From contig OZ026608.1 of assembly GCA_964020085.1 (NCBI GenBank), positions 16,571,479 to 16,635,478 of the forward strand: DNA of 64,000 nucleotides. Direction: 5' to 3'. Numbering within the stretch: the stretch's first letter is position 1; every line of letters starts with the position of its first letter. Position numbers and translations under genes: made by a program. A model generated the notes under the pieces. That model saw only the letters and a list, made by a program, of their open reading frames with translations. It was not told where the DNA came from and searched no databases. The stretch is from Micromussa lordhowensis. Lineage: Eukaryota > Cnidaria > Anthozoa > Scleractinia > Lobophylliidae. Below are positions 22,481 through 34,412 of this stretch, piece by piece.

Positions 22481-23879
22481 GTAAGAAGTTACGAAATGTT
22501 ACATCTTGTGATGTCTTACATGAAATACAATGTAAACAAAAAATATAAATGTGTTATGTACATGTACAAAGTTCTTCATAGGTAAAGAACTATCAATAAT
22601 TAAATAAATCTCTACCAAATGAGACCAAATCCACATATTATTTTACGTCTGTTCGCCTTCAAAATTATCCTAGCTGTATCGAAGTTTCTCTCCTTAAGAC
22701 TTGAGCTATTACAAGCATCTTCTTTTCTCCATTGCTCTAAAAAACTCCTAAAATTTAATAGAGAATCGAGAGCAGGCCTCAAAACTGACAAAAATGGGGA
22801 ATCGCTAAGGTTTTAGAACTGCAAATCATGCGCTTTGTCAGATGAATTTTACGTTTTTAGTGAAAATTAAGAAAGAAAAAACCTGTCCAGTATCTAAAAC
22901 TTTCCATAAATAGGTATCATGGCCGGTCAGGGGAAACAGGTCTGTTGTTGAGCAAACTGAGTCATTTCCCGCAAAAAAACAGCTACCATTTGAATCCGAA
23001 GTCCCTCGCTGGAATCGCATTGTGCAAGTTATTAGCAGTTTATTCCTACCTGTGATGAATTTAAAGATGTTTTTTCCTTGTTACTTTACAAGTTGCACGT
23101 TGGCAAATTGGTAAGGTTCCACCCGGGTGATTTGATTTTGGACGGATGAGGTGAGCTGTTCAGATGCTAGTGTGGGACCTTTTTTTTCCCTTGGAGCTAA
23201 TAACAGATGGTTTGCGTTTCTGTATAGGTATTAGAAAATAAAAATGTTCAAGTCATAAAGTAATATAACTATAAAAGGAAATGAAACGGTATGGAAATAT
23301 GAAATAATTCTAAAGCTTTTGTTCAACTTCAAAGATCTGCTCATCACTTTGGAAGGCCGTTTTGTTCACAATGGTCTGGCAAATGTCACCCCTTACGCGA
23401 AATTACCTGCAAAAAGCAATTTTAGAACCCTCGAATGCCGGAACGACTGACTGACAGAGTGATAGAATTATTTCTTCCCCAACGAACTGCTATAACTAAT
23501 TCTAGCTTGCTATCACTCTTTAACAAGGCTGCTTAAAGGAAACGCGGAAGGAAACACAAAGGGGAGCAATACCCGAAGCGCAAAAGAAAATACACAAAGC
23601 GGAACGAGTGAGAGGGACGTCAACGGGGGCACAAAATAAAAGGAACTCGAAAGGGGAAAAAGAGTATAACCCATTAGAAAACACGGAGAACAAGGAGTGC
23701 GCAATGCATTGAGAAGGCAATGTTGAGAACGAAACGCAACTTAAATTCACGACCAAATGACCGGGAAAACACGCGTCGGAATGAGAGATACACATCTTAA
23801 AACTTAACTGTAGAGAAGTAAATAATATTTGAAAAATTGCCTATTGTGTATATTGGAATCATACGGGTTGTTCACCATT

Positions 23880-24190
23880 TACTCGGTGAAACCGGTTTGG
23901 TCGACAGTTGTAGTAAATGGAACGCGTCAAATCTCGAATAGAAATTTCCGCGGGGATGCGCTCGTTCCATTACCACGACTTTTCTAGGAAGATAGAATCA
24001 ATGGTGATCCAAGCCAAAAGGCCTGGAACTATAGTACAAATAGCAAATGGAACGCACATTTTCCATTCAAAAATTCCGTTTGGGAATTTTGGTCTACCTT
24101 TTAAGAAATCCCGTTTTCCGGAGAAAATTTCCGTTCGGGGAGACAGAATTACATCCGAAATTTCCGGATGTTTTGGGTAAATGGTAAACA
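23880..24190. repeat. Degenerate TTTCCGG-type repeat, copy 4
   Basis: Words such as GAAATTTCCGCGG, AAATGGAACGCACATTTTCC, AAATTCCGTTTGGGAATTTTGG and CGAAATTTCCGGATG recur. The ends ACCATTTACTC... and ...TAAATGGTAAACAACC are inverted copies, so this copy has terminal inverted repeats of about 15-20 bp. Confidence 0.6.
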
Positions 24191-24219
24191 ACCACGGGCT
24201 CACGTGGACTCTACTTAAA

Positions 24220-24465
24220 CAAAGAAAATGCAAAACGCTTTCAGTGTTAAGCGTGCAAAGCGTGTTGTGGCGTATTTGTTAGTTTATTTCCATATTCATG
24301 ATGACTGTTGCTGACGCGGAATGGTTGTTTGTCATTTTGAGATGTCTGCTGTCGGAGTAACTGTACAGTTCTTTTCTACCCGAGAAGCAAATTCTTACTT
24401 TGAAGAAGAGATGGCGACCCACGTTTAGGGATGGACAGTCGATTGACACCCATTTCTGTTAATGG
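24220..24465 (+). other. Possible first exon/5' UTR with strong splice donor
   Basis: A relatively GC-richer stretch ends CCCATTTCTGTTAATG|GTAAGTATC at about 24465. The ATG at about 24432 opens MDSRLTPISVNG up to the donor. No downstream exon with recognisable homology was found before 34 kb, so this may be a non-coding RNA exon or chance. Confidence 0.22.
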
Positions 24466-27400
24466 TAAGTATCAACTTTTTGGCTCTCAAACTTTGTAAG
24501 TGATATCTGTATCAGAAATACCGACTACCGAGCGCGCTTGACAGGCTTGGTTAACGTTTCGTGTTGAACTTGGAACAACCTCAATCTTGCCAACGCGTCC
24601 TCGTGTTTATTAATCCATTGTGACTTCTTTTACTCCTCGTTTACTCGTTTAATTTGTTTCTACACTTGAATTTGTTCCTTACGCAATTGTTATCTATTCT
24701 ATTCTCGGGAGTAATGCCTGAAGACAGGAAAGTCAGGAAAACGCGAGAAGATTTAAGCAGGAATGATGAAGAAAGAGTTAAGAATATCATTTTAGACTGG
24801 TTAAATTGAAATCTTTCCGATAAAAAATGGCAGTTTTAATTTGCAACCAGAGAAGATATAGTCGAGTTCAGAATTTTATAGCCTAACATCAGTTTGTTTA
24901 TTTCTTGATTGAAATATTTGCATTCGAGTGACATTCAAGCGCGACATTCAATTCTGTAGTCAATGTCTGCCATTTTTGCCGAAAAGGTCTCAACCACTTT
25001 CGAGTTAAATATCATTTAGTATATGTTTTCAAATTGTGGGGAGTTTTATTTCTTTGAACTAGCGATCATCAACTTGATTGACTTAAAGTTTATCGGTCTG
25101 CATTTGCATGCCTCACTACACGTATTTTGTCGAGCTCGACGTTTTTATTTATTTATTTTCTCCTTCAAAATTCCAAGTTGCTGTAAAAGCATTTGCTCAA
25201 CTCTCCTACGTTTGAAAACACGTTACTAAGAGATCACCTTTATAGAATATTTTAAGGTGGCGCTGCATGCTTAAATTAAACTGTGATAGCAATTAGCCTA
25301 TTGGTTACTGTGATCATGTCAGCCACAACAAGTCGGTGAGGATTTCAATTGGGCAAACATTTTAACGTTGAACATTTAAATTCGCCTTGTCCTCCAAAAT
25401 TGCATTGCGCAGTGACGATTTACAAAGGCGCAGTCTCAATTAATTTTATTACGTGAATTGTCTGATTGGAGAGTGCCCTTGCACAAAACAAAATTAAATA
25501 CGCTTTTGTTACTGACGATTTTTTTTTCTAATTTTCAAATTTTAACATTTTCAGATATGAAATTAAGAAGTCTCGATTTGCAGTCAAATACGTGAGAACG
25601 TTTTAAAATTTTCCTTTTTTCTCACAAAGGTCACCGAGCTTCCACAAAAGCAATGTATTATCATTCGCTTACGATATGATTTCTATATGTTAAAAGAGCA
25701 ATTTTAGTGCACAAAATTTATTAATGACCAAATGAGTCTGAAAATTCTGTAGCTTTGAAGTTAACGGTGCTCAGTGCAACTATCAAACACTTTCTTTTGT
25801 TTGTTTCTTAAGTCAATTGAAATTTTGAAAAAATGAAATATTCTAGAATTGAAACAGGAATGGTCAATGATGATTTCCAGTCCGTACTGAGCAGTCAGCT
25901 CCCAAATCATTCATAAACATCATCATAAGTCCCACTCGATGGAATGCGAATTGATCTTATTCGTTATGAACCACACGCCTCATCTTTGATGCCATTCAAA
26001 ATTCTTTTTCCAATAGCTTCATTGATTTTTACAGCTGCGAAGTTGTTTCATCAAGTGATATGAGAAAGAACGACGCATAAAGCTTCGACCGCATTCGCGA
26101 AATGTTTACATTTTGTTATGTCTTACATGAAACACAAAAAACAAACAACGCAAACAAACTCTCGAGAGTGCGCAGTGCGGACTGAAAATCGTCTATAACG
26201 ATTTCTTAGTAAATTTGAATTTGTTCGCAACTTCATTCAAGTTAAATCCTGGATATTTAAAACATTTGTTGACATGATCACAACATATTACTGAACATTT
26301 CCTTTCTGGTTTCACTCGTGACTTTTTTCTGTCGGTTTTATGCACTATAATGTAAGACGTGTTGATTTTTTTATTCCAGTTCAGTGTGAACTGGGCATGC
26401 AGAGCCACCTTGAAATAAATAAGTCCAGAAGAGGATATTGGGTTTCTTGATTGATGTTCGTATCTTGAAGATACTGGATTTATGGGCAGATATATTCTTT
26501 GACACATTTTCGTATTGATAACGGTCTGTTTATATCTCTTCGGAAGGGGACTTAATAAATCAATCGGAAACCAAATATATCCTCTTGTTCAACTTCCAGC
26601 GAGGAAAATTCTGTCCGATGTCAAATAATTGTTATGATAACTGCTTTTCAAAACTTTAGATGTAATTTCCTGATTTTCCAAATTTTTTTGCTGTCATTTG
26701 CACTGTCAGATCTATTGCTTTTTAGTAAAGTGGTTTAAATTTGTAGCGATTCTAAAGATATCATTTGGTCTACCGAACATTTGGTCTACTGAATATTCGC
26801 GATTAGATCTGCTGCTTTTTAAGTATAGTTGCAATTGTTTGATTGTTCTAAAATGTTGTTTATTTCGTCCGCAACTTACAAAAAATTTGAATATTGAAAA
26901 AAAATATTGAAAAATTTGAATGTTGTTTATTTCGTCCGCTGCTTACAAAAAATTTGAATAAAAGCATTCACTATTATTTTGAACTCTTACCTTCTTAATA
27001 AACTTGAATCTACATTTGACCTCCAATTGTCTGAGTCGTTGAAAATTTTATCGCTATCGGTTTGCTATGGAAAAAAATATTTTGGAATATTTGCTTAGGG
27101 TTGATTGACGTGCAAATGACAAAGAATACATAGGATATATAGCAATGCATTTTGAAGCTTGATAACAAGACGTTAATCTTTTAACACCTCGCTGGAAGTA
27201 ATTTCTAGAAGATAGCGAAGCGAGTCGTTAACATGTTTTTAATTGGCCTGGAATTTATCGGGTTTTGCTTTTTTATCTCGGCTAGGTGACGGAAGTTCTA
27301 ACAGTTCCCAAACACTTACAGTGGGCCAGATTAACGTTTTCTTGCTTTTGTTATCTTCTTGAAATAAGTTTCATTTAGATATCACGTTAAATAGTTAAGC

Positions 27401-27751
27401 TGTGAACGACTGGCAGCTCCAGATCAATTTACTTAAATGGGAGGAGCAAGTTAAAATATCTACCACTGCAATGTTTCGGCACAATTTTGGAATCGCTATA
27501 GTTTGTTGGGGCCCAAGTTTATATATTAAATATTTCTATATCGAAATGTTTTCGCCCTCTTAATATTGTGCAGAAACTTTGCAGTTGTGGAAATTGTAAC
27601 CTGCTCTTTTCTTTTTTGTAACTTGTTTTCTAGCTGCTTGTCGTTTTACGGCTGGCTACAATTCAAAATCTTAGTTTTTTGCCAAAAACTCGAACGTTTG
27701 GAATATTTTTTTTTACGTTAGTTTGTGTTTAAGATGATATATGTTGAAATT

Positions 27752-27891
27752 TTTGGCGGGAAAAATTGAAGGGGGTACCCCCTTAAAGATTTCGTGCAAA
27801 AAGTTGTCAGGGGAAAACGCTGTGCAAATTGTTTCCAATTTTCCCGCCAAAAGTCTTAGTATATATAGGAAAATTGTTTTTTGGCGGGAAA
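27752..27891. promoter_or_regulatory. Three E2F-type TTTGGCGGGAAA motifs in 140 bp
   Basis: The same 12-mer occurs at 27752-27763 (+), 27840-27851 (inverted) and 27880-27891 (+). It matches the textbook E2F/DP consensus. The first two are also arms of an inverted repeat, so this may be a small hairpin element rather than a promoter. No gene start is visible within 300 bp. Confidence 0.4.
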
Positions 27892-28159
27892 ATTGAAAAT
27901 TTGTAAACCTAGTTTATCAGGTGAAAGAACTTGGCAAAAATTTCATCTTAGAGTTAGCAATAATAAAAAAGACAACCAGTAAAAATGCTGCGTTTATTTC
28001 TTCGTCGAAAGTTATTTGTACAAATAAATTCTTACAGGAAATTCAATGCAGTTTGCATTTAATCTTCCAGAAATATTTTCAACAGTGTGAAGGAGAACTG
28101 GCGAATTTTATCTTGCTACATCTGATTTTAACTAAAATATAAGTTCTACCTTTCGGAAA

Positions 28160-31100
28160 AATTAATTGTTTGTCTTTGCTTGTCCATCAATTCTGATGGC
28201 ACTGAAGAGAAAGCCAGGCACTCTGAAAAAAAAAATAAACAAGGAATAATTAGAACGAGTAGGCTAGATTAGATTGTACAAAAAGCATTTTTAGCTACGC
28301 GAAAGCGGAAACATGGACGTTCAAAGCTACATAAGGCTTGTCACTTCTAGAATTCTGCTTTGTATTGACTCTTTCGCACAAGCGTAAACGTAAACATAAA
28401 AGCATCAGTTTACGTTGACAGAGTTAAACTCTATGTTTTGTAGGGCAGTACACTCAGACAAAGCAATAAAACGCAGCAAGGAATTTGAGCCCGATGCTTT
28501 GAACACTTTTTGTACGACGCGGGTTTACAATCTCAAAGAATGTATGAGCTCATTAGCGCTTTTGTCACCCAGAAATTTGAAAGCCAATTTCTCCTCGAAT
28601 ATAACATCCAAAAACTTTCACCAATTACTTAGTGCTACAAGCTTGGTGCATGTCTAGCGCGATGCATCTCTGGGCAAAGTCGTATGTTAATGACTAAAAT
28701 GTAATTCGTCATTGTTTATAAACAATCACGTCAGCAAAGATCGGACCGTAACACAGAGATATTTAACGTACAGACCGCTAATTAAACGAGAGTATTTATG
28801 CAACTCCACTGACGCACTAATGAAACTGGCTCAGTTTTCACCAAATCGTGTACAAATAAAGGCAACCTACCTACTAACCTACGTCATGTCCAGTTCATTA
28901 AGCTTTAACCTTGGGCGCTGAATATTTTTGTCATGAATTCTTGCTTTTTGTCCCCTCCAAAAAGCAAATAATTTTTCATACCAACAACATCTCTGTTTTT
29001 CTCATTATGAGTGAGAACACCGTCCAGTGAGCAGAAAAACACTTCTCAAACTCATTAATAATTCATCAAGCTAAAACAAAGAAAATCACAACCGTGAAGG
29101 AGGTTTTGATACCCGGTCTTAATTAGCATAGATTTTGACGATTTTACCTCTCGATTTTCTCCTTAGTTTTTGCTTCGATTGATAAGATATATCAAATACT
29201 CGAGACAGTGTTTCATCGGCTATCCAAACACCTCGAATTTCGTCAAAAATACTCCGCTGCGGGTCGTATTTTCAACTCTCTTCTCGGTGTTTGGATATCC
29301 CGATTAAACACTGTCGCTCGTGTTTGATATATTACATAAAAATTGAATAGAAAATCACACGAGAACACGTATTAGTCTTTCTAATACATTGCACAAAAAG
29401 CTTAAAGTTACTACAGAATTCTTGCTTTATTTTCTGAAGTAATCCAAATTCTGAAATGCAAGCTGTTGCTTAAGTCATGTCACGACATTTCGAGTCATGT
29501 TTTATTTACACTAAATTACTTAATTAAGTAAAGAGAAAGTTCAGAAAAATCATTAACATGAAAATAAACATTAAGTATTAACAAACCAAAAATAAACAAA
29601 ACATTTCACTGAGGGATTTCAAATGACTTTTCAAAACAAGCCACATCTGTGATGCGGTTCCTTTTGACACCTCGAGACCAATTATTTTCACAGGTGTCAA
29701 TATCAGTGACAGACATTTGGTGGATCAATTCAGTTCTTCCGTAAGCATAAGTGTATATTTCAAGTGTATATATAAACAATTTACAATATCCTTAAACATG
29801 TTTCCGAACTGTCATAATTCAAAAACGAATATTTTTGTGCTTTTTCCAATGGTAACAAATGAAGTGATATACTTGTGTCTACTTCTCACTTCTCATTTTA
29901 TGCTCTCCATGTTCCAGGACTTGTTCCAACACTACAAAGCTTTGATTTAAACGTTTCTTTGTCCTTGATCTGTAACCTGTAATATTTCTGATGCAGCTCA
30001 TGCGAGAAAATATTTTTTTATTGGGATGAAACCACCAATATAAATTCCCCATTTAAAAAAAAAACCTGCCAAGGATGAAATAACTGGGAACAAAAAAATA
30101 CAAAGATAAATTTCAAAGTATCAAGATCGCCTAAGACATTACAAAAGAGGTCTAGAAAAATTCTCCATTAAAAAAAGGCATTAACATGGCATAACCAGGA
30201 GCAGTAATTCACACATGGATTTCAAAGCATCGTCCTGAGCATTTCATAAGAGGTCTAAAAAAATCCAAAATTTAAAGGCTCGATACGAGCAACCTCGTCA
30301 ATACAATCTGGTAAAAATTTTAACAGATAACCGTTGAAAGAAAACTGATAAGTGGGTGTCAGTATGCCTTTCCAGACACTCTTTTTACTACTCCACTGCA
30401 TTAACTAAATAAAGCAATCAAACCTACCTATAATTTTTATCATCCAGGTAATGCCATAGTTGTTTCCAATTCTTCAAGTTGTCCGTCCAAAGTTCTGTTC
30501 TTCGTTTGTCTCTGAAGAAATATAAAAAGTAATTTAAAGATCTGATTGTATATTTGCGGTCTAATGAAGATTACTAAAAAACGCAAGTCGATAAGCAAGT
30601 TATACTCCCCGGATCGAACCAAATAAAATCTCCCTGAGCAACCTTGTAAGCTGCGATTTACGTATTTCGTTTCATGATACATGACTAGCATTCGGCCTTT
30701 TCTTATAATGAAGTTTGCCTTGCTGATACCCAGAACATGTCATTTTGCTACGTTAAAAGCAGTAAAAGCAGTGAACGCACAATTGAAAACTGGAGCGAAT
30801 ACAAAAATCCACTCAGAGCCGAACAAGAACTCATTTACAACTGTAGCGGTCCTTTTAAAAATTTCTATCACCATCGGTTGAATGAATTCATGCACCGCCC
30901 TATAGCCAGAATTAGGCTCCAAATGTGTTCGTTCATTGCTAAGTGTACAAGGCTTAACTAAGATTTGTGGATTGCTAATTGTTTCGAAATGTTCACCAAC
31001 TATTCATATACAACGTTCGAAGAAGAAAAACGCCGTGTTACCTCTAATTACATTTGATTTTATGTAACATTCTTACCTTGACAAGACGTAAAAACTGTTT

Positions 31101-31280
31101 AATTCGAGACAGGTCCTTGCAAAGTTTGCTGAAGTGAAGTTTTCTTGGAAGTGTTGGTGTTTCGTAACGGTTCCAAGCAAAAGGACCGTGCAAAATAAAA
31201 GCTTGGTCCCTTTTAAATTTCCACTGGTTGAATTCTTGAATAGGACGGTAGTTGTACGACCGAGGAACTCTACGCAGCAA
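28160..31280 (-). other. Candidate minus-strand spliced locus, function unknown
   Basis: Three segments have strong splice signals: a segment ending at 31077 (CTTGTCAAG|GTAAGA), 30511-30428 (TATATTTCTTCAG| ... TTATAG|GTAGGT) and one starting at 28222 (T-rich tract then CAG|). In the first, one frame (31280-31077) encodes a basic, aromatic-rich peptide containing RPIQEFNQWKFKRDQ and SKLCKDLSRIKQFLRLVK. Continuing in frame it reaches TGA 72 nt into the second segment. No ATG precedes it in that frame before a stop. It could be a short gene lacking its first exon here, a pseudogene or a non-coding RNA. Confidence 0.3.
29187..29333. mobile_element. Hairpin MITE
   Basis: Arms GATATATCAAATACTCGAGACAGTGTTT and AAACACTGTCGCTCGTGTTTGATATATT are inverted copies, with inner ATCCAAACACC / GGTGTTTGGAT. 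Confidence 0.75.
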
Positions 31281-32144
31281 ATGCTTCGTCGATGTATAAT
31301 TAGCAATTCAAATTTGAACACGCTTTGCAATTTTGCACCACGCACCGCACGGCTGATTAAATGCAATAATTTGATTGGTTCTTCTTTTCATTGTAATAAG
31401 TGCATATATTTAAATTTCATCTTTATTTGAGAAGGAATATAAGTGAATAATTTTTGGTTTTGGAGCCTGGGCAAAGTCAAATTCCTGGAATTATTCCGAC
31501 AATTCATATTCTGGAAAAAAAGCAGAGAAAATTTGGCAAAGTTGTTTATCTTTCATGGCCGTCTGATCAGGTTAAGCGGGAACTGAATTTCTGTTGATTT
31601 AAAATTTAAACTAAATCTAATAAATAATCTATCCTTTTCCAATGACCAGCCAACTGTGATATTTTTTTCTGATATCTGCAAGTAAGATGCAAAATTCAAT
31701 ATAGATAAGGTCAATATTGGTTTATTCCTACTCCTGACAAGTCTTGTATACTGGCATTCTTTGGACTCTTCACGAGTTCCTCAATACACCGTGGTGTGAC
31801 GTGACGTGACGTGGGCGAGGAAAGACTGCGTGGCAAGTTCCACGAACCCCTATCGTCCCTTGGCAATATTTTTTTGTGTACTATATTTTTGTAACAATAA
31901 GCAAAACGTACAGAAGCTGCATAATCTTGCATCCCGCTCGGAGTACTAAAAAGAAAGCTAATACTCAAAATATAGATCGTTTTCAGTGTCACGCAACGAA
32001 AAAATAAATCGAAAACTATTCAGTGGATAAAGTCAAGAAATTGTAATGTTATAGAAGATAAGTAAAGAAGACACTTTTCCAAGTCTTAGGTCTGTCCGTT
32101 TTCCCAAACTTCAGATATTCGTCGAAAAGTTGTCCGCAAATTTA

Positions 32145-32225
32145 CAGAGCCCATGGAGCCGCCATGTTTGGAGGATATCTGTGGTGCACACCAACATGGT
32201 GGCCGGAAAATGGTGTAAACATCTG
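32145..32225. repeat. Short inverted repeat around GCCGCCATGTTTGG
   Basis: GGAGCCGCCATGTTTGGAG is followed about 20 bp later by CACCAACATGGTGGCCGG, a near complement. Each arm contains a YY1-like ATGG core. Meaning unknown. Confidence 0.5.
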
Positions 32226-33944
32226 AAAGGCTATCTAGTCGATAGATTATCTGAACTAAACCAACAAAAATTGACAGAGCACTTTTCCTAATACATTAAA
32301 TCCTTAAATGGCTAAAAAACACAAGATAAGTGGATATTTTCCACAACCGCATTCGAAGCCATAACTCCGAAATTCAAAATACGTTGGTTTCCAAACCAAG
32401 CTCGATATTGAGCTGAAAAGTTGTAAACAGATATATATTTGGATCCCGTTATGCCTGATGAGGATAGAAACTTTCGTGGCTCTTTAGATTTGGATTTTGG
32501 GATTTGATGACGTCGCGTGAAAATGATCTATACCGTCGGAATCCACAGAACAACGTTATCTTGTCAATTTCGTCAAGCATTGCTTGAACAAACATGCCTT
32601 AAAAGCGAGGAATATTTCATTTCCACGACGCTTAAAGAACAGGAAGCTTAAAAAACAGGTCCTAAATTTTCACTAATATTTTGCACTTCTACTTTTAATT
32701 TGACCCGCGGTGTTCGGAGTATTGATAAGTTTGGGTACATGATGAACGCACAGCTTTTTATGAATTTCATTAAGGAAACATTCTAGAATACGTTGAGGGG
32801 ATTTGTGTTCTTCGTCAACACCTTACAAAAACATCAGGCGACGAAAAAGATGTTGATTACGGTCGAGTGACAGTGATAGTGAAGATAGCACAAAGACAAG
32901 TTAATTGTCTATTTATCATTAGTCCCTGCAGAGACATCTAAGAAACAATTACTTTAATTAGGGATACGAATGCATGTGATGTAAAGTAAAGTTAATATTG
33001 TAACGTTATTTACATATTTTAATACTTTTGGAAAAAAATAATCAAGACCTGGCTAGTGTTTATAATCCACCTTGACTGGAATAGTACAGTACATAACCTT
33101 ATTGAAATTCTGTCTTAATGTTACAGTAGCCACATATTCCTATTACTTACGCCTATTGTAGCAACATAGTCTCCAGTTGGCTATTTTGCCGTATTGGAGG
33201 CAACAAGCGTGTAATGTTTTGAGCGTAACAGGTTATAATAAGCACAATTAGTCTACTTAACACGAACTCAGTTTTTTTCCCAGGGTTTCTTGTTTTGTCA
33301 ATGAAAGAGTGATATATGTACATGTGCGCATGTGCGAGCGCTCGTTCCACCAAAATAGAGAATAGGGATACTGGAATCTCATTATCAATGAAATTTTCAG
33401 CCCATTTCTCAGCCACCAGTAAACTTTAAAAATGTGAAATCTTAGCAATCAGTTAAAAAAGCAAACGAAACATTTAATTTCTCAGCTAGCAGGTAATATT
33501 TTGACCAATTTTCAGCTGAGTTAACCCCACCTAGGCCCTAAAAAGTTTAGCTTTAAAATGACATATTGCTTGAATATAACATTGCCATTTAGAGCAGTCG
33601 CCAGTGGGTTCAATTGTCTGGATAAATGCTCAGAAAATGTACAAGTTTTTAGTTTCTCGTCAGTAAATGCAAATGACCCCCTGTGCTCTAAAGATCTTCC
33701 TTCTAGTTTCCAGCTTCATTTGTACTTGAAAAGCAGCAGCTTTCATAAGCTTGCAATTCTATTTGACGCCACAGTTGGACTCAATCGAGTAGAGTTTAAA
33801 GATTAATAACATGGTTGACAAATCACCCCTAAATTTTAGCGTTAATTTATAACGTTTAGCGCGACATTTCTCGATACAATGAACCTCTGAAAACAAAAAC
33901 CTACGATTGTAAGCGTCATTTGTCAGCCATGATATTAACAGGTT

Positions 33945-34085
33945 ATCAAATGATATGCTAGTGGAATTAAGAAGTAATTTCACTTCCGTTTGTCAAAATT
34001 CTATATAATAATTTCACTCTCTTAAAGGGTCGGAGAGTTTTTAGAATTTTGACAAAACGTACGTGAAATTACTTCCTGATTTCAC
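33945..34085. mobile_element. Hairpin MITE just downstream of the GH10 stop
   Basis: GAAGTAATTTCAC..CGTTTGTCAAAATTCTA is inverted as TAGAATTTTGACAAAACG..GTGAAATTACTTC, with an inner TTTCACTCTC / GGAGAG pair. It begins about 30 bp beyond the WSC exon, so it may be in the 3' UTR. Confidence 0.72.
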
Positions 34086-34113
34086 TCGTCATCAGTTGAT
34101 TTCCCAAACTAAT

Positions 34114-34412
34114 TCAAGCTGTCGAATAAATGGCAATATATTTCTGGCCACCGCAACTTCGTTGATGGTCTCCTTGACACGGTAGCTTGCATTCCTCGTC
34201 CTTAACTTTCGAATCATCATTAAAGTAAGCTCCACAAAAACATTCAGACGCCAAAAGTAGACCAGCAAAGGAGAAAATTTTAGAGGCGCAATGTTCAACA
34301 CAAATATCTGGTGTCATAGCCGGGTGTCCTTCATATCTATACTTGAGCTGCCTGAGTGGGTTTGTGTTGTCATAACAACCGACAAACGTCCCAGTTGAAG
34401 ACATAAAAGAAT
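34114..34412 (-). CDS. C-terminal WSC domain exon and stop
   Basis: The exon encodes GTFVGCYDN, then Cys residues in the WSC pattern (ICVEHCAS, SECFCGAYF, EECKLPCQGD, RSCGG) and ends QKYIAIYSTA. WSC domains are ~90-residue Cys-rich putative carbohydrate-binding modules of fungal wall sensors and some animal proteins. No transmembrane segment or GPI-like tail follows, so the protein looks secreted. Confidence 0.9.

Larger units (their letters stand above)
21005..34113. other. Intergenic region, no confidently recognised gene
   Basis: Between the TRPA stop and the GH10 stop (tail-to-tail genes). The short open frames here have neither family motifs nor consistent splice structure, apart from the candidates listed at 24.2-24.5 kb and 28.2-31.3 kb. 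From about 24.5 to 27.7 kb and from 32.0 to 33.9 kb the sequence is AT-rich and no further structure was seen. Confidence 0.6.

Noticed and set aside
23513..23795. Minus-strand Phe/Ser/Leu-rich open frames
   Set aside because: They mirror a purine-rich + strand stretch, with no motif, no splice structure and no start context.
31711..31992. 93-codon minus-strand open frame
   Set aside because: It opens from a non-ATG codon, has no family motif and includes a TGACG microrepeat; no consistent splice partner was found.
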